64,000 nt of DNA from Metaphire vulgaris (taxonomy: Eukaryota > Annelida > Clitellata > Crassiclitellata > Megascolecidae). Below the pieces are notes generated by a model. That model saw nothing but the letters and a program-made list of their open reading frames with translations, was not told the DNA's origin and did no database searches. Of the stretch, positions 46,001 to 60,300 are shown piece after piece (position 1 is the stretch's first letter; each line of letters opens with the position of its first letter). The position numbers and the translations under genes are program-made. Where the stretch lies: contig CM030833.1 of assembly GCA_018105865.1 (NCBI GenBank), forward strand, positions 11,765,381 to 11,829,380. Reading direction: 5' to 3'.

Positions 46001-49000
46001 TTGCAGGCAGAATTTCTTTTATAGCCTGTCTAAGACAGAATTTTACTGATATTTTACTCATATTTATTTTAAAAGAATCTGGTTGTCTTAACAGTAGTAC
46101 ATAGTTGTAACAGACTGAAGTTGACTTATTTTTATTAGGTTGATATCAGTCAGTGATGAAAAGGCTGATCATTGTCGTCAATTGACGCTTGCGTGTCTCT
46201 GCAGCATTTGCAAGCATTGGAAGTCAAAGGACTTGGACATTATGAAAGGTTAGGAATTTTTATGTTTAGTAAATTTATGGAAAAATGAAGTCCTCATATG
46301 CAAGTTTATATGATGCTAATTTATAGTAGAACTTTGCTTTAGCATTCTTCGTGGTTCCATAAAATGTAAATTGTAGTGAAATGCTTGCCATCCATAAAAC
46401 ACAAATTTGACCTCCTTTTAGGCCTTCTTTTGACATGTCTCTTCTGGTCTTCCAGTCAGTTCCTCCCCTGTAAAAATTTGTTTAATCTTGAATTATAGAA
46501 TTATAGAAGCAACTTGAATTATAGGACAATTGCCAAATACAAGAATGAGATTTTCATTAATTGACCTACTAGTTATGATGAGACTTCAAACTTTACGCCA
46601 GGCTATCATAAGATTAGCTCTATATATCTCATTAGCAAAGACTCAATTGTTGCCTAGATTTGAATACCATTTCTGCCAATAATTCAACATCATCAGCTAA
46701 CCATAAAGTCTGCCTTTTCTGTCAAGCAATTCTACATCATTTAATTCTTTTCTTCCTCTTCATTGTGGCACAAAAGACAGTTAACCCCTTTACTGGCTCT
46801 CCTGAGTATACTTGCATAACATCATTACCCTCATAGTGGCTGTCCCAAGTATATGCGTGCTCAACTTTCGCAACCACAAGCACAGTGGCCATCCTGAATA
46901 TCCTCACCTAAAGGCTAAAAATATCTTTGGCATCGTCTTGGATAAAAGTAATTGATGTATGGAGTTGTTTTGTGGACTATTCGCCAAAATCTGTTTTGCC
47001 CACCTCAATTGATAGTTGAGACCGCTAGAGTAGCAGTGCCTCAGTGACTGGAGATTTGCTGCTATGGAGTGATATTCCACCAGAAAGTTGGGATAGTCGC
47101 CCGAAATCGAAAGCAAAAGCGAATATAAATAGAATTAGAGCAAATTTGAGGGATCTGGCTGTAGTAGAATGGAATTTTATGATGTTGAGCAGGAGTTCCT
47201 TCGGTTTTAGTGAGCGGCATTTTGAGTAGCATTAGTAAGGATTCATTTGTTGCTATATGGCGTTATTCTACCAGAATTTATTTGGCGCTATTCTACTAGA
47301 AAGTGGGGATAAATTGCCCAAAATTGAAAGCAAAAGCAAATTCGAAATAGATTTGGAGCTCTTAAGGTTTCTGCCCTAGAATGCCCTCATTAGCAGCTTT
47401 TTACATAGTGCTTCTAACACACTTCCTCTGGATCTCTGAGTAGAAATTCAGTTACTGAGGATGTAAAATGACAGAAGGATTCTAAGCCTGACCTTTATAT
47501 CAATTTTAAATGTTTCCTTAGCTTATGCTTTTCAAAATCGGAAAATATTTAAAATATTTTGAAGCAACGTGTTGCCATACTAAAATAAATGACCACCATG
47601 GTGCCAAATTTAAAAATATTAATCGACTGTAAAGGGGTTAATGTTAATGCTGTCTAGTAAACCAAAATGCTGTTAACTTTCTATATTGATCACTTTGTAA
47701 GACACAATGGAAGTAGCTTATAGTTTTAAGTGAAAGTATACATTGTGCTTTGGACTCAACATCTTGCATCAAGAAATTGTCAATATAATAATAACAATAA
47801 TAATAATAATAATAATTATTATTATTATTATTGTTATTATTAAGCTGACAATTTCTTATGTGCCATATTACCAAATGTCGGGAGCAAGGGCACATTAGTC
47901 CAACTATAAAAAAATTAATAAAATAACAGTAATCATATACTGTATAAACAAAAATGAATGGAATACAATCTAAGACATGTATTTATTTTCTGCCTGATTT
48001 TTACAAAGCATTTGAATGTTTATTTCTAGATAATTTAAATAAGAAGCATCTAGATGTCGAGTCGCTCAGGTATTGCATCAGTGATTCATTTAATACACAA
48101 GTCCAACAGCAGGCTTTGACACTTCTTGCCTTCATCGCTCCGCTTTATCCTGTAAGAGTTTTATAGAATTTTTTAATGAAGGAAATACATAGAAAGTTGT
48201 TCAAATGTTAAATCTGCATTTTATATTGATGTTGTTCCTCTTTTTGGCAGAAATAAAACTAGTAAGCTAGAAAGTTTGATTCAATTGACTTGTATGTGAG
48301 ATTTTTGGAAAATTTTAAAAGGCAAATTGGCCTCAAGCATGGATGCAATTATGTGTAATTGCAAGCTGCCTTCATTGTGAAGCAATTTGTGCAACCTGTA
48401 ATGACTTGATGGAGACTTGGAAAAGTGAATGTTATGTAGCTAATGTAACTTGTGTGGTTACAGCTTTTCCTGGATACAACACCGTCATTGAATAACATAA
48501 AATTGTGTAATTTGTAGAGTGAGGGATATTTCATTTCATTTAAATAATAAGCACCTAGATGTCGAGGTACTCAGGTATTGCATCGATGACTCATTTAATA
48601 CCCAAGTCCAACAGCAGGCTTTGGCACTTCATCGCCTTCATCAGTGGGTGCAGCGCCGAAGGAAATGGAAAGGAAAAAGGCAGCAGGACCAGATGGCATA
48701 GTTTAGGGAAATGATGTTACAAGCAGACGAAGGCATAAAAAGAACAACAGAAATGCTAAACAGAATATATGACATGGGAACAATTCCAGAGGCTCTGGGT
48801 AAATCAATACTCATTCCAATACCTAAGTCATAGAACACAAACAGATTGTGTGGCTTTCCAAACCATCAGCTTAATAAGCCACTTTGAGAAACTACTTCTA
48901 AAAATACTCTTAAAGAGGATGAAAAACCAAATAGGATGCAAGGCATTAGAACAGCAATATGGATTTAAGGAAAACTGTGGATGCAGACATGCAATCTACA

Positions 49001-52000
49001 TCTTAAGAGCAATCAGCAAAAGATGCTTAGAGATGCAGAAGGATATACATATTTGTTTCATTGATTACAAAAAAGCCTTCAACAATGTTAAACACAACAA
49101 GCTATTTGAGTGTCTGGGTAGATCGGGAATAGACTGAAAGGACATGAAAATCTAATCGGAAATTTACTGGAAACAAGCAGCAATGGTTAGAATAAATGGA
49201 AAAGAAGGAAAATGGGTTAAAATACAAAAAGGGGCAAGACAGGGGTGTGGGATATCACCAGAGTTCTTTATCGCCTGTGGAGAGGAAATTATGAAAAACA
49301 TGGAGCATTTAGAAGGAATTGGAATAGGAGGACAAAATTTAAACAATCTGAGATTCAGTGATTATGCAGCAATAATGACATATTCCCAGCATAATTTGCA
49401 GAAATTTTTAGATGAAGTAACTAAAAAAGGAGAAAGCAAATTATTGAAAATAAACAAAAGAAAACACACTGCATGGTAATTTACAAGAAAAAGGAAGCAC
49501 CACAATGCCATATATACATAAAAGGCCAACTGATACATCAAGTAATTGCATTCAAGTACCTAGGAAGCTGAATCACTAGCAATGGGAGAAGTAACAAAGA
49601 TATATAACAAGAATAGCCATGGCCAAATCAGATTTTGCAGAGCTAAAACACATATTAACAAACAGGCAAATCTCAATGGAAACTAAAATGCAAGTCTTGG
49701 AAATATATGTCTGGTCAGTATTGTTATATGGAGCAGAGACACAGACCATTTTTATACAAATGAAGAAAAAATTGAAAGAAGTGGAAATGTGATTCTTGAG
49801 GAGGATGTTGAAGATACCATGGACAGAGAAAAACACTAACCAAGAAATCCTGGCAAGGCAAATACATGACGAAAACTGATGGAACTCAAATTCGTAGGAC
49901 AGATAATGAAGAATAAAGGTCTGGAAAACCTAGTTACGACTGGAATGGTGGGGGTGGGGAGGAAAAGCAAGAGGGAAGCAAAGAATGACTTTTATCAAAA
50001 CCTTGCTATGTGACATGAAAGATATACCGGAAACATCAGCAATGGAGCTAATACAATCTACAAACAACTGAGGGGCGTGGAGGTCCATGGTCACCAACAT
50101 AGTAATACATGGCACCCAAAAAAGAAGAAGGGAATGTTTCATGTTTGGTTGAAGGTCATTCATAAAGATCAAGAAAAGAATCATATTTTAGTCATTTATT
50201 AGATATCAGTTTTACATTTTAGTCATTTATTAGAAATCAGTTTGAGTGCTTAAACTAATTTGATTTTGGGTACAGGCTTATGATTTTGACACCAAGTAAA
50301 TTCATATCCTAAAATCGTGATTTTATAAGTCTTGGTACAGTAAAACCCCGTTGGTGAGGTCTTCACTGTCGTGGAATATTGTCAGTGTTAACTAAAAGAA
50401 ACTCATTGTTGTTGTCAGAGTCCTTGTCAATGGGATTTAGCTGTGATTTGTCACAAGATTATTTCATTTTGATGTGCATCTTATTATGCCTTATGTTACT
50501 TTTGTTCTTATGATCATTTCTGTTTCTGATAGGAATATGTTCTTACAAATGCAGTTGCGATCTTCACCTTCATGGGAACCAATCTTGTACAACTTGACAA
50601 TAGCTACACATTTCTCGTGATCATGAACACAATTGATGCTGTGATGTCGGCTGTTGTTAATGTAATATTTTGGTTATATCTTTAGCACTAAGTTTTATAA
50701 CTGTTATGTTCCTGTCAGTTGTTGTTCTCAGCCACTATTGCATAGTTAGTAGCATGCTGGGCTGCAGATGCAGGGGTCTGAAGTTTGACAGTTGCTTGAA
50801 ACAGGGCATGCCCAAGTAACTTTTACTCTTGATTTTAATCTCTGAACCATTGGATTATTTTCTTGATGTATTGGTCATGTTATCAGAACTAGTTAGTGAG
50901 CTTCTCTGTGCTTCTCAGGAGTCTAGAATGCTTTTACTTTTAGTTTTATTAACAATTTACTAAAATTTTGTCAGTTATTTTTTGTTTTCGTGCTGCTCAC
51001 CCTTTGAAAATTTTTAATCTGTGTGAAACTATAGGTACAGCCATCTGTGGAAAGTGACCAAGGAACAAATCGAGTTCTTATTGACCTAATTAACATCTTT
51101 GTTGATGCACGAGACCACATTCCTTGTCATAGAAAACTTCCGCTGTTCCATCACCTCATTGAGCGGGTTGGAGTGGAAGCGTACCTGTGGTCTCTGATTG
51201 TCCTCATCATGGACAGCTGTGGAAGAAAAGTTGATCCAAAGCAGACTGTTGAAGAAAAGGTGTGATTGCTGTTATTTTGAATGTTACTGTTTTGGGGACA
51301 GTAATCTACCATATTCTTTACTGATTCCACTTCAGTTGCTAGCAGTTATATTTAAAGAGTGAACTCTTTTGTTTATGGAGTATTAGCAGATGAGTTGGCC
51401 TGACCATTTCGTTTAAATATTGGTTTTAATTTAATCTGAAATTTTGAGCGATTATGTGGCTTGTAATGAAAAATATGCACCACTGTGCATTTATATGAGT
51501 GGCTTATAGGTAAGTTTGCAGCACTGTACAACTGGTTAAATGGTGAAATTGTAGACTGTGAGTGTCAACAAGGATATTGAGCTGATCAGCAATATATGCA
51601 CATGTTTTTCTGTGGACATTCAGCTGATGACAGTAACAAAGACTACTGTCTTTCTCCAGAGTCTTTTGTCTGCTCTGAGTAAAGGTACATTCAACCATTA
51701 TGTTTGCTATTATCTTTGCTTATGTAGCACATATTTGATCAAATATTCGGTGAGCGGGGAGATGACTGAAAAACCATAGAAGAATGATGCATGTTGCATG
51801 ATTGGAATTAACAAATATACCTTAAGGAAATGTACTAACATTGACCCTTTGCTTGTCACTGCAAAATTATGAATATTGAAAAATATGTCATAATTTAGCG
51901 GGGAATTCCAGAAGAACTGGAAAAATCAGCAAAAATCAAATTTTGAATGCTGATTGACCTATTTGGCTTGTTTCTGTCTAGTGCACTTCTAGCACTTAAC

Positions 52001-54316
52001 CCCCCCCTCATTTATGCACTTATGCAAGCAGTATACATGTAGCTACTGCTGCTGATGTTTATTTAAAAGCATGTGCATTAAGAAATTCTATGGACACACA
52101 GGTTTGCAGGCACGTGCCTAATAGGAAATGCACAGGAAACATTGTACTATTAGTGGAGACGTATATTGCAAACTTTTGGGGAAAAGGGTCTTACATATCA
52201 GGTTTGTTTGTAGGCTGCTGTGATAGTGAGAATTACTCTTGAGCTAACTGGTGAACACTTGTGACAAGTGTGACCCAACAGGAGGCACCCAAATTGTTGT
52301 GATTTAATTTCTTAGATGATTTTTGCAGGAACATCAGGGGATCTTCCAATTCTTACGGACACCCCAGTAAAATCCTTTCTTGGTCTGATGGTGCACCTTT
52401 CACGGGCCATTCTTGAAATCCTTGGCCGAAGGGAACTAATTGTCGAGGTTTGTGGTATAAGTTACAAAGTGATTTATTTTGAAATGCATTGGACCCTGAG
52501 GCCTTTCCTAATGAATTTTTCATGACTTACGCTATGCCTTTTCAGGGTTACAGGCCATTTAACTAGATTTATTAGTTAATAATATTTTAATACTTTTAAA
52601 CTCATAAAGGTTTCTATGTAGACAGTTTTCAAGAATTCTGTTTAAGCAGAAGATCTTTTGACTCTTTACCTGTTTATTTATTTGTAATGCAATGTAAAGT
52701 GGATGAGTATTCTTGGGGCAAATGGGAAAAGGGTTAATAGTAAATTTATACTTTAGTTAGCCAGTAGATTGTCTAACGTAGCAGCTGCATCATTATGTTG
52801 TATTGCTGGAGTACTTGGATGTTATTGCACTCATTGCAGGTTTTATTATATTTTGTCAATTATCTTGAAAATTATTTATAGTTTTGTGATAGTCTTGAAA
52901 TTGATTTCCTTTGCTTAAAATATAGTTTTCTCTTTTTGTTATTATAGAAAAGTTTTTAGGAAAATCCTGTCATCCATTGTTGTCAGTGGTATTCTAAGAA
53001 TTTATAAAACTCTACTAGAATGTTTTATTTTTCATGAAATATTATTTAGGAAGGAAACTAATTGTTTTCCATTTACTTAAAACTTGTGAAAGATTTTGCA
53101 GAGCTTCTGAGTAATTTCCAGTTGTAATAATGCTTTATTGTTTACTCTTTCCAGGTTCTGAAGAGAAGTGAAGGTCGGAAGATCGATGAAGTGCTGGAGA
53201 ATTCACTTCCGTGATTTAATCCTTCAGTCATTAAAATGTCTCTCAGAAGCAACAAGGCTTCAGGGAGGTGCCCAGATAAAGAACATACCTCCAAAATTTT
53301 GGCCCGTGCTCATTGGGAAGCTTCCAAAGATCCTTCATAAGGTGAGTTGATGTTCATAAACTACTTAAAAAATGTTTACTAGAAATTTAAATTTGAGGGG
53401 TGGGAAGTTAGTAGAGTGGCAACAGTGTTGAATGATGGAGCAGAAGGCCACGGGTTCGAGTCGACTCAGCCTTCATTCGCCAGATAGTGCTGGCAACTGA
53501 GAAGCAGATTAATCCGTGAAGTAAACAGGTGCATTGCATGAGAACACTGGCCCCGTATCGTGTAATCTGCACCAGTCACCTGGCTGAGGGCCTTGGAACG
53601 GAGATCAGCGCCACCCTCTGAGCCTTGAGGTTAGCCTTGAGAGCTTAGGAAGGACTTTACTTTACTTACTAAAAATTTAAGGCTGCTATTGATAAATTTT
53701 GCGTGTTATTTCTTCTTTTGGTTAACTTTCTATTTTGTTTTAATTAAAGCATCTGAATCTGCTTTGCTAATTTTCAAGAGCCATTTGGTAATTTGCTTCT
53801 CTGTAGTTTTGGAGGCATATGCAAAAGTCTTTGTTTACATTGGCAAGATTTTTACTGTACTTCTAATGTTTAATATAAGTTTACTGGAATTGTGCTTAAT
53901 TTCACCATCAACTATAATATTTCCTAATATTTCTTCAGAAATTGCTTCTGATGTTAATCCATTGAATTCTGATTTGTCATTTTTTAACATAATGATTCAG
54001 TGCTGTTTATTTAGAAATGCTCAATTCATTACCATTTTAGGCAACCTACCTGTTGCCCTTGGCCTCATTTCTGGAGGTTGTTCAGTCTCTTCTTGATCAT
54101 GAACTTCCAAATATTCAGTTAAAAAGCTTCGAAATTTTGATCGGAAAAGTCTGTCCACCTGCAGAAGGACCGGGAAAAGCTCCAACGATGTCAATGAGTA
54201 ATCTGTCTTCAGAAGAAGTGAGCCTTTTGTCTTACTGCGTGCACTGAAATCATTACAATATTTATGGGATAAGTTCTGAAATGGTGGTGATGATGGTGAT
54301 GATTATGAAGATGATG

Positions 54317-54348
<32 letters not shown>

Positions 54349-57300
54349 GATGATAAATGCTCTTTATTTATTGGGAAAGATTGAATGTTTCACTGTTAAA
54401 CATTTACCTACAGGTGAACTGTTTAACAGGTTAAACTAACATTCAAATATCTTAAAATGATTATTTACTATAATTTATTTATGGTTGTTAAAATATCTAG
54501 TGTAATTTTTATTTTGTTTTTATTGCATAATATATATTGACATTGATTTTGGTTGTTTCCTACTTAAACCGTGGCCGGACAAAATGTCCGAGGACAAAAT
54601 GTTGCAGACAAAATGTCACAGGTTATGGTTGGGGTTAGGGTTAGGCTTAGGGTTACATTTTATCCCCATTACATCTTGTCCGTGACATTTTGTCTCCATG
54701 ACATTTTGTCCTTAGCACCACTTAAACAATAGCTTCATTTATAAATGTTGTGCTTTTCTGTATATAATTATGGGCATTATTGTTACAGAGATTAGGCATT
54801 TCTCAAGCTTTTAGCATGTTACATTGCAGATGATTTCTTTAAAGAAATTGATTGCAAGGTTGGGTAGTTTGGTGAACACAGATCAGGTGAAGTGCAATCA
54901 GATGGCACTTTACAGCATTCAGGTTCTCTGTGCCCGACTCGGAAAAGATAAACCGGAGCTGTTTGTTTCTGTAAGTTATTCCATTTTTCCATCTTCATTT
55001 ACTATATCTTATCAATTTTTCTGTGTCAAATATTGTAGCTGCTACTATCTTTGAATTAGTACCTATATTTGCAAAAGGAATCTGCTTGATTTAAGAGATA
55101 CTGAATTGATAAATCTGCTTAACTGCTTCACTGCCAGAGACCAAAATAATCATGACGCCACATGCAAATATCATGAAATTTTATAATTTTATTATTTTAT
55201 TTTATTAACTGGCCTGAAAGTTTGTAGATACTATAAAAGTAATAAACATTACTAAGGAACATTAAAAATGCATTAAAAGCAATAAAAGCATTAAATACAC
55301 GTAATAACGTCTAGTTCTCGTTAGAATTTCTAAAATCATTGGGAAGCATTGATACAAATACTTATTGCAAATTTTCAAACCTTATCAAAATAAAGTAATA
55401 CAATCTAGGATTGGTTTAGGAATTATTCCCAACAACATCATCAAACCTATGAATTTCTTAATTTCACTTTGGTCTGTATAAACCCATGCATGAACTCGGG
55501 AAGTTGGTGCTAGATGAGTTCTCAGAATAAACTGTGTTGCATACAAGTTTGTCTGATAAGCAAGATGCCTAACCAAGTCCGTGAGGCAAACATTTCAGAA
55601 TTGTGTTGTATTGATGTTATTTACATCAACTTTGAACCCGCTCTTGGAAGAAGAGGGGTAGAGAAAGATGTGGAAGTTCACCATTGGCTGCCGTTTATAG
55701 CAAGCGCTCGAAGGTAGAATTTTTGCTTCGCCATTTTTTTATCACAATTTTTTGCTTGTTTCAAACAAAATTACACCAAAAATTGTCACAGAAATTATCT
55801 GCATGCTGACCTTCTTTATTGTTCATGCCAAGGATTAATAATTCCCTAAGCTGACGATTGCCAAGCATCATTAGGAAAATGCTGGAAAATTCCAGCACTA
55901 TGGCATTAGCAATTTTCCTGTGCGCCGGATTTTTCCGGCACAGGGCGATTAAGCGGTTAAATTGGCATAGAGATGACTGGAATGTGAATTTTATCATCAA
56001 ATATTTAAATTTATGACTGAAAAGTATGAAGTTATTTTAAATTAGAGCTTATAAAATATTCAGGCTGTATTCAGTTTCTGTTAAAACAGAATTTTTCATT
56101 CTTATTTGCCTGGTAACATTTGATCTTAGTAATTGGTTAGAGCAGAAGAGTGAAAACTTACTTATGAAGTTTTAGAAATCACCCTAATAAATCTTAGAGA
56201 ATTTTTGGAAGCTTCCAGAAATTGCTGCTTTTCGATTTCACTTATTTGGCATCACTTTCATATTTATCTTGACATTTTTTCACTTCTGATAGTAAAATTG
56301 GTAATGTTGGTATTTCTTAGTTCTATCATTGAAGCATTGCAAGAATCATATGAGACATATATTTTGAAGAATGTGATTTATCTTAGAATTGGTGTGCATT
56401 TTGGTTTTAAATGTAGATGTATTAAAGTTTTAAATAGGTCCATGTAGTTTTCCTTTGTTTCCATAAAATCAACTGAAAAACTGTAGCTTAGGACCTTTGT
56501 TAATCTATTTTTCTTGTCCAGGTGATACCTGTTGTCATAAAGACAGTCACAGCACGAGGCCTTCCTTTGTTGGTGTTCGATGTTAGTTTGACATGTGTTT
56601 CTGAATTATGTCGCACTCTTGGAAATCGTTATTTGCTGAAATACCTTCAGACACTGATGTCACCAACTATTGAACTGCTCGAAGATAGCAATTTTTTGAT
56701 GCAGTGAGTTTTCTTTTATGATTTCATTTGCTGTAATCTGTAATAAGTGCTTTTGCTTCTTGTTTTTATATAATTGATGACTGCACCTTGTGCATTCTTA
56801 GGTGAATCAGTTGTGCAGTGTATTGGCTTCATATGTGATTACCCTAGCTTTGGGTATTGGCTTTATTTTGGACTACCCCTGACTTACATTTTCACTTGTG
56901 GATGATGGTTTACTAAAATTATGCTACCCTTTTGGGTTTTAGACAATTAGATTAAATTGCTGATTGATCTGACTTGACTGTCAAGCAGTGATGTTTTGAC
57001 AGTGAATAGAGTTGACATCAGGAGTTAGTTACCAGGATGACTGTGATTAGTGAATTATATAACGTTAGGAGGAGTGACTTAAGTCAGTTTGACAGATTGA
57101 GACTTAGTCTAAAAGGAATACTGTATTTGCACGATTATTACCCGCACACGTATATAACCCGCATACGTGTATCACCTGAAGAAAATTACTAATTATGTTC
57201 CAACATCCCAGCATAAGCCACACACGAATATAACCTGCATATGCTAGTCTTTAGGTATTTGGAGGTGTCGACGCTATGATGTGTGGAGCGCTGATGGGGC

Positions 57301-60300
57301 GCCGAGAGCGTTGACGGAGCGCTGACGGGGCGCCGACAGCACCGACAAGGTTTCAAGTTCTCAGTATAACCCGCATACAAATATACCCTGCAAGGGGGGC
57401 TGCGGTTTGTAATTTTTGTATTACCCACGGGTAATAATCGTGCAAATACGGGATATTCAAATCTGTTTAGACTCATGTATCATGTTTAATTTGCCTCGAA
57501 CTTATGAATTAAGAGCACATGTATGGTCAAGACTGTTCATGCATTGTGCATTTAAGTGAGTTTATAATTATTGATTTTTGAGTGGTTATCTTATTTAATA
57601 TTTTAATCATATTGAGTAATGGCAAGTAATAGGAATGTTTGTAATTGTTTCTTGCTGTTCAGATGCAACGAGACTACAATTATTTGTTTACTTGTGGCCA
57701 TTAAGGAAATCATCAAATGCTTTGGGGAGATGCTAGACACATATATCACCAGACTTCTGTGTTTTGTAAGTTTGATTTGATACTTCTTCTCAGTATTTTC
57801 TGTGCAATTGAAACTTGTCATTTATTTATATTAGTTCATACGATTGGATAGAAAGGTTCTTCACATAAATTTTTTCATCTAAAATATGTTCAGCTGAATG
57901 TTGTGTTATTTGTTTAGACTTGTACATTTCCTGCGATCTTTGCAAAGAATAAGACTTGCAGTGATCGACTTAAAGTCGAGGAACTTTTGAATATGATTGT
58001 GTAAGCTAATCTGCGATACTTTGCACGAACAATATAGCAAACCCGTTTCCGTGTGATTTAATTGGAATGTGTAATTAATTTAGTTCAGAGTGTAGAACAC
58101 CATCGTGAATTTAAGACTAGTGCCATTTTCCTTCCATTTTACCTGGCACGGGTTCTCCCCATATCTCTCGGTGGTATTCCATGCTCTCAGCTTTCTTCTG
58201 ACTGCCCTGTTTTGTTAGCATGACCCAAGTCCTCTAGAATGTTGTCAACCGGTATTTTTGTAAAGCTGGCCCACTCCATTGCTATTCTTCTGAATCATTG
58301 GAAACAATTCTTTCTTTCAATGGTTTGAACTTGGGAGGTTCCTGAGGGTTCCTTTAGAAAGGCTGCTATACACATTTGAATGTTACTTTGCATTAATTAA
58401 TTTACAGTGCAATTCCTAAACCATTTTTGGTAAAGGTATGTACCATATTTTTGCATATATTAAAAACACAATTATAAATTGCACCCAGTTATAAGATGCA
58501 GGTTTTGATGATTTGTGCAAAAAAATATGGATAAGACAAGTCCAAATATAATATGCACCAACAAAGTCAAATACTGAATCTCTATTCAGTAACCTGGTTA
58601 ATTACAATCCTATTTCACTTGAATGTGGCTGCCTGCAGAGAGATAGACAGGTTAATTTTAATTTTGCAGGAGTGATTTTCTCCACTACCTTTACTATGGT
58701 ACTGTACTAAATATTGAATACTATTGTCTCAGTGCACTTTTGTTTGAATCTGCTATATATTTTAACTGCAAAGTTATGTTTTTTTACTCAAGTTTGACAA
58801 TATTTTAAAAGTTTATTTGATTTTATTTTAGAAATGAAATTGCAACAAGATTAGAATCAAGAGTTCTCCTTCCAAAGACTGCAGAGGCATTTAAGTCATT
58901 GCTCGAATCCAATCAGGTATTCTATTAAATTGGTTTAATTAAACTTTCAGTTGCTTGCTTCTAAATCTACCCAATATATACCAGTAACTAATTTTATTAT
59001 ATACAGTGTATTTTTCCTGTGGAATGAGGAATGATTGGTGATAGTTAACCTATGTGCGTTTATCTCAGGCTGGTCTGGCAAGGTTCTTCAGTTTTATCCG
59101 CCTTCACGTCAGCAAGAGAAGCGCAGAATTAAGACAAAAATCCGATGACCTTTTGGTTGATCTTGTTGAGTTATTTGATGAAGGGATGAACCTGCGAAGC
59201 CAAGCGACTCAGGTAATTTTCTAATGATAGAAATCTTGCCATTTTGAAGTTGTCACTGAAGTTTTCTTTTGCATTTTACGTTTCCATTAAGTTAGAATTG
59301 ATTGAGTGATACTCACTGGTGCTTATTATGACAATGAGCTATATTAAAGCATGCCAGCAGGATTGAAGTTAGACATACATAGACACAGAATATCTTGATA
59401 GGGAGTGAGATATGTGGCTAGTTATTGCATGAAACTTTACTTTTGATGACTGGGCACAGTATGGTTTTACTATCAAAATATCTTTGTTATTTTATGCATA
59501 GATGGTCTAAAATCTAAACATATGAAATATGAAACGTAAAAGGCAAAATTTGTTCACTTTTGAGAGGATTTTTGTTGTTTTCCATAATATTTTTTCATAA
59601 TTGCCTTTCCCCAATAACTGACCTCTGAATTTATCTGATCTTTTATGGATGGATTTGGAGTACTATTGGTTGATATCTTTAAAGTATTAGTGCATAATCA
59701 TCACTTTTATTTTATATTTAAGTTTATTGTAAATATAATGTTTTTGCTCTTGCATGTGCTTTTAAAATATTCTTAGTGATTTGAAAAACCTGGTGAATGA
59801 ACAGTTTTGCACCATATTAGTATGTTCATGTTTGTTGTGAATTTTAAATGGCATGGTATTTAATTTTTAAAATGAGGCAGAATAAAAAAAAATAAATAAA
59901 TGTAGATGACATTGTCATTGTGCTGTTTACAGCTGACATGGGAGCAGATGTTGTCTGTCGAAACAGAAATGATCGAGTCAATCTATGCAATGGTGCTTCC
60001 TTTGACAGACAATCAGTTCTCTACCGTCTTTCAAAAGGTATGTGAAGTTTGTCTTGTGGTGCACAGGTACCAGTGTTCAGCAGATACATTTTTCTGTTGA
60101 AAAAAATGAAATTAAAATGCATTGTAACAGTAGTTTTATGTTACTGTTTATTTCTTTAAATGATCCTTGTATCATTCACATGGCTAGAGAAATTTCTTGA
60201 TCATTGCAACTATGCTTTCAGATTAAGTGCACATTTCTTTTCCGGTCATGTTCAAAATTCTAGCCCTACTTTTAGCCTCATGAATGCACACCTGTTGACC

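Noticed and set aside
53168..53350. Alternative reading that exon 26 is wholly in the second frame
   Set aside because: The frame is closed (TTC TGA) right after the acceptor, and the first-frame half is itself HEATR1-like.
53397..53670. A functional tRNA gene
   Set aside because: Only promoter-like boxes are kept; no cloverleaf, and a SINE tail follows.
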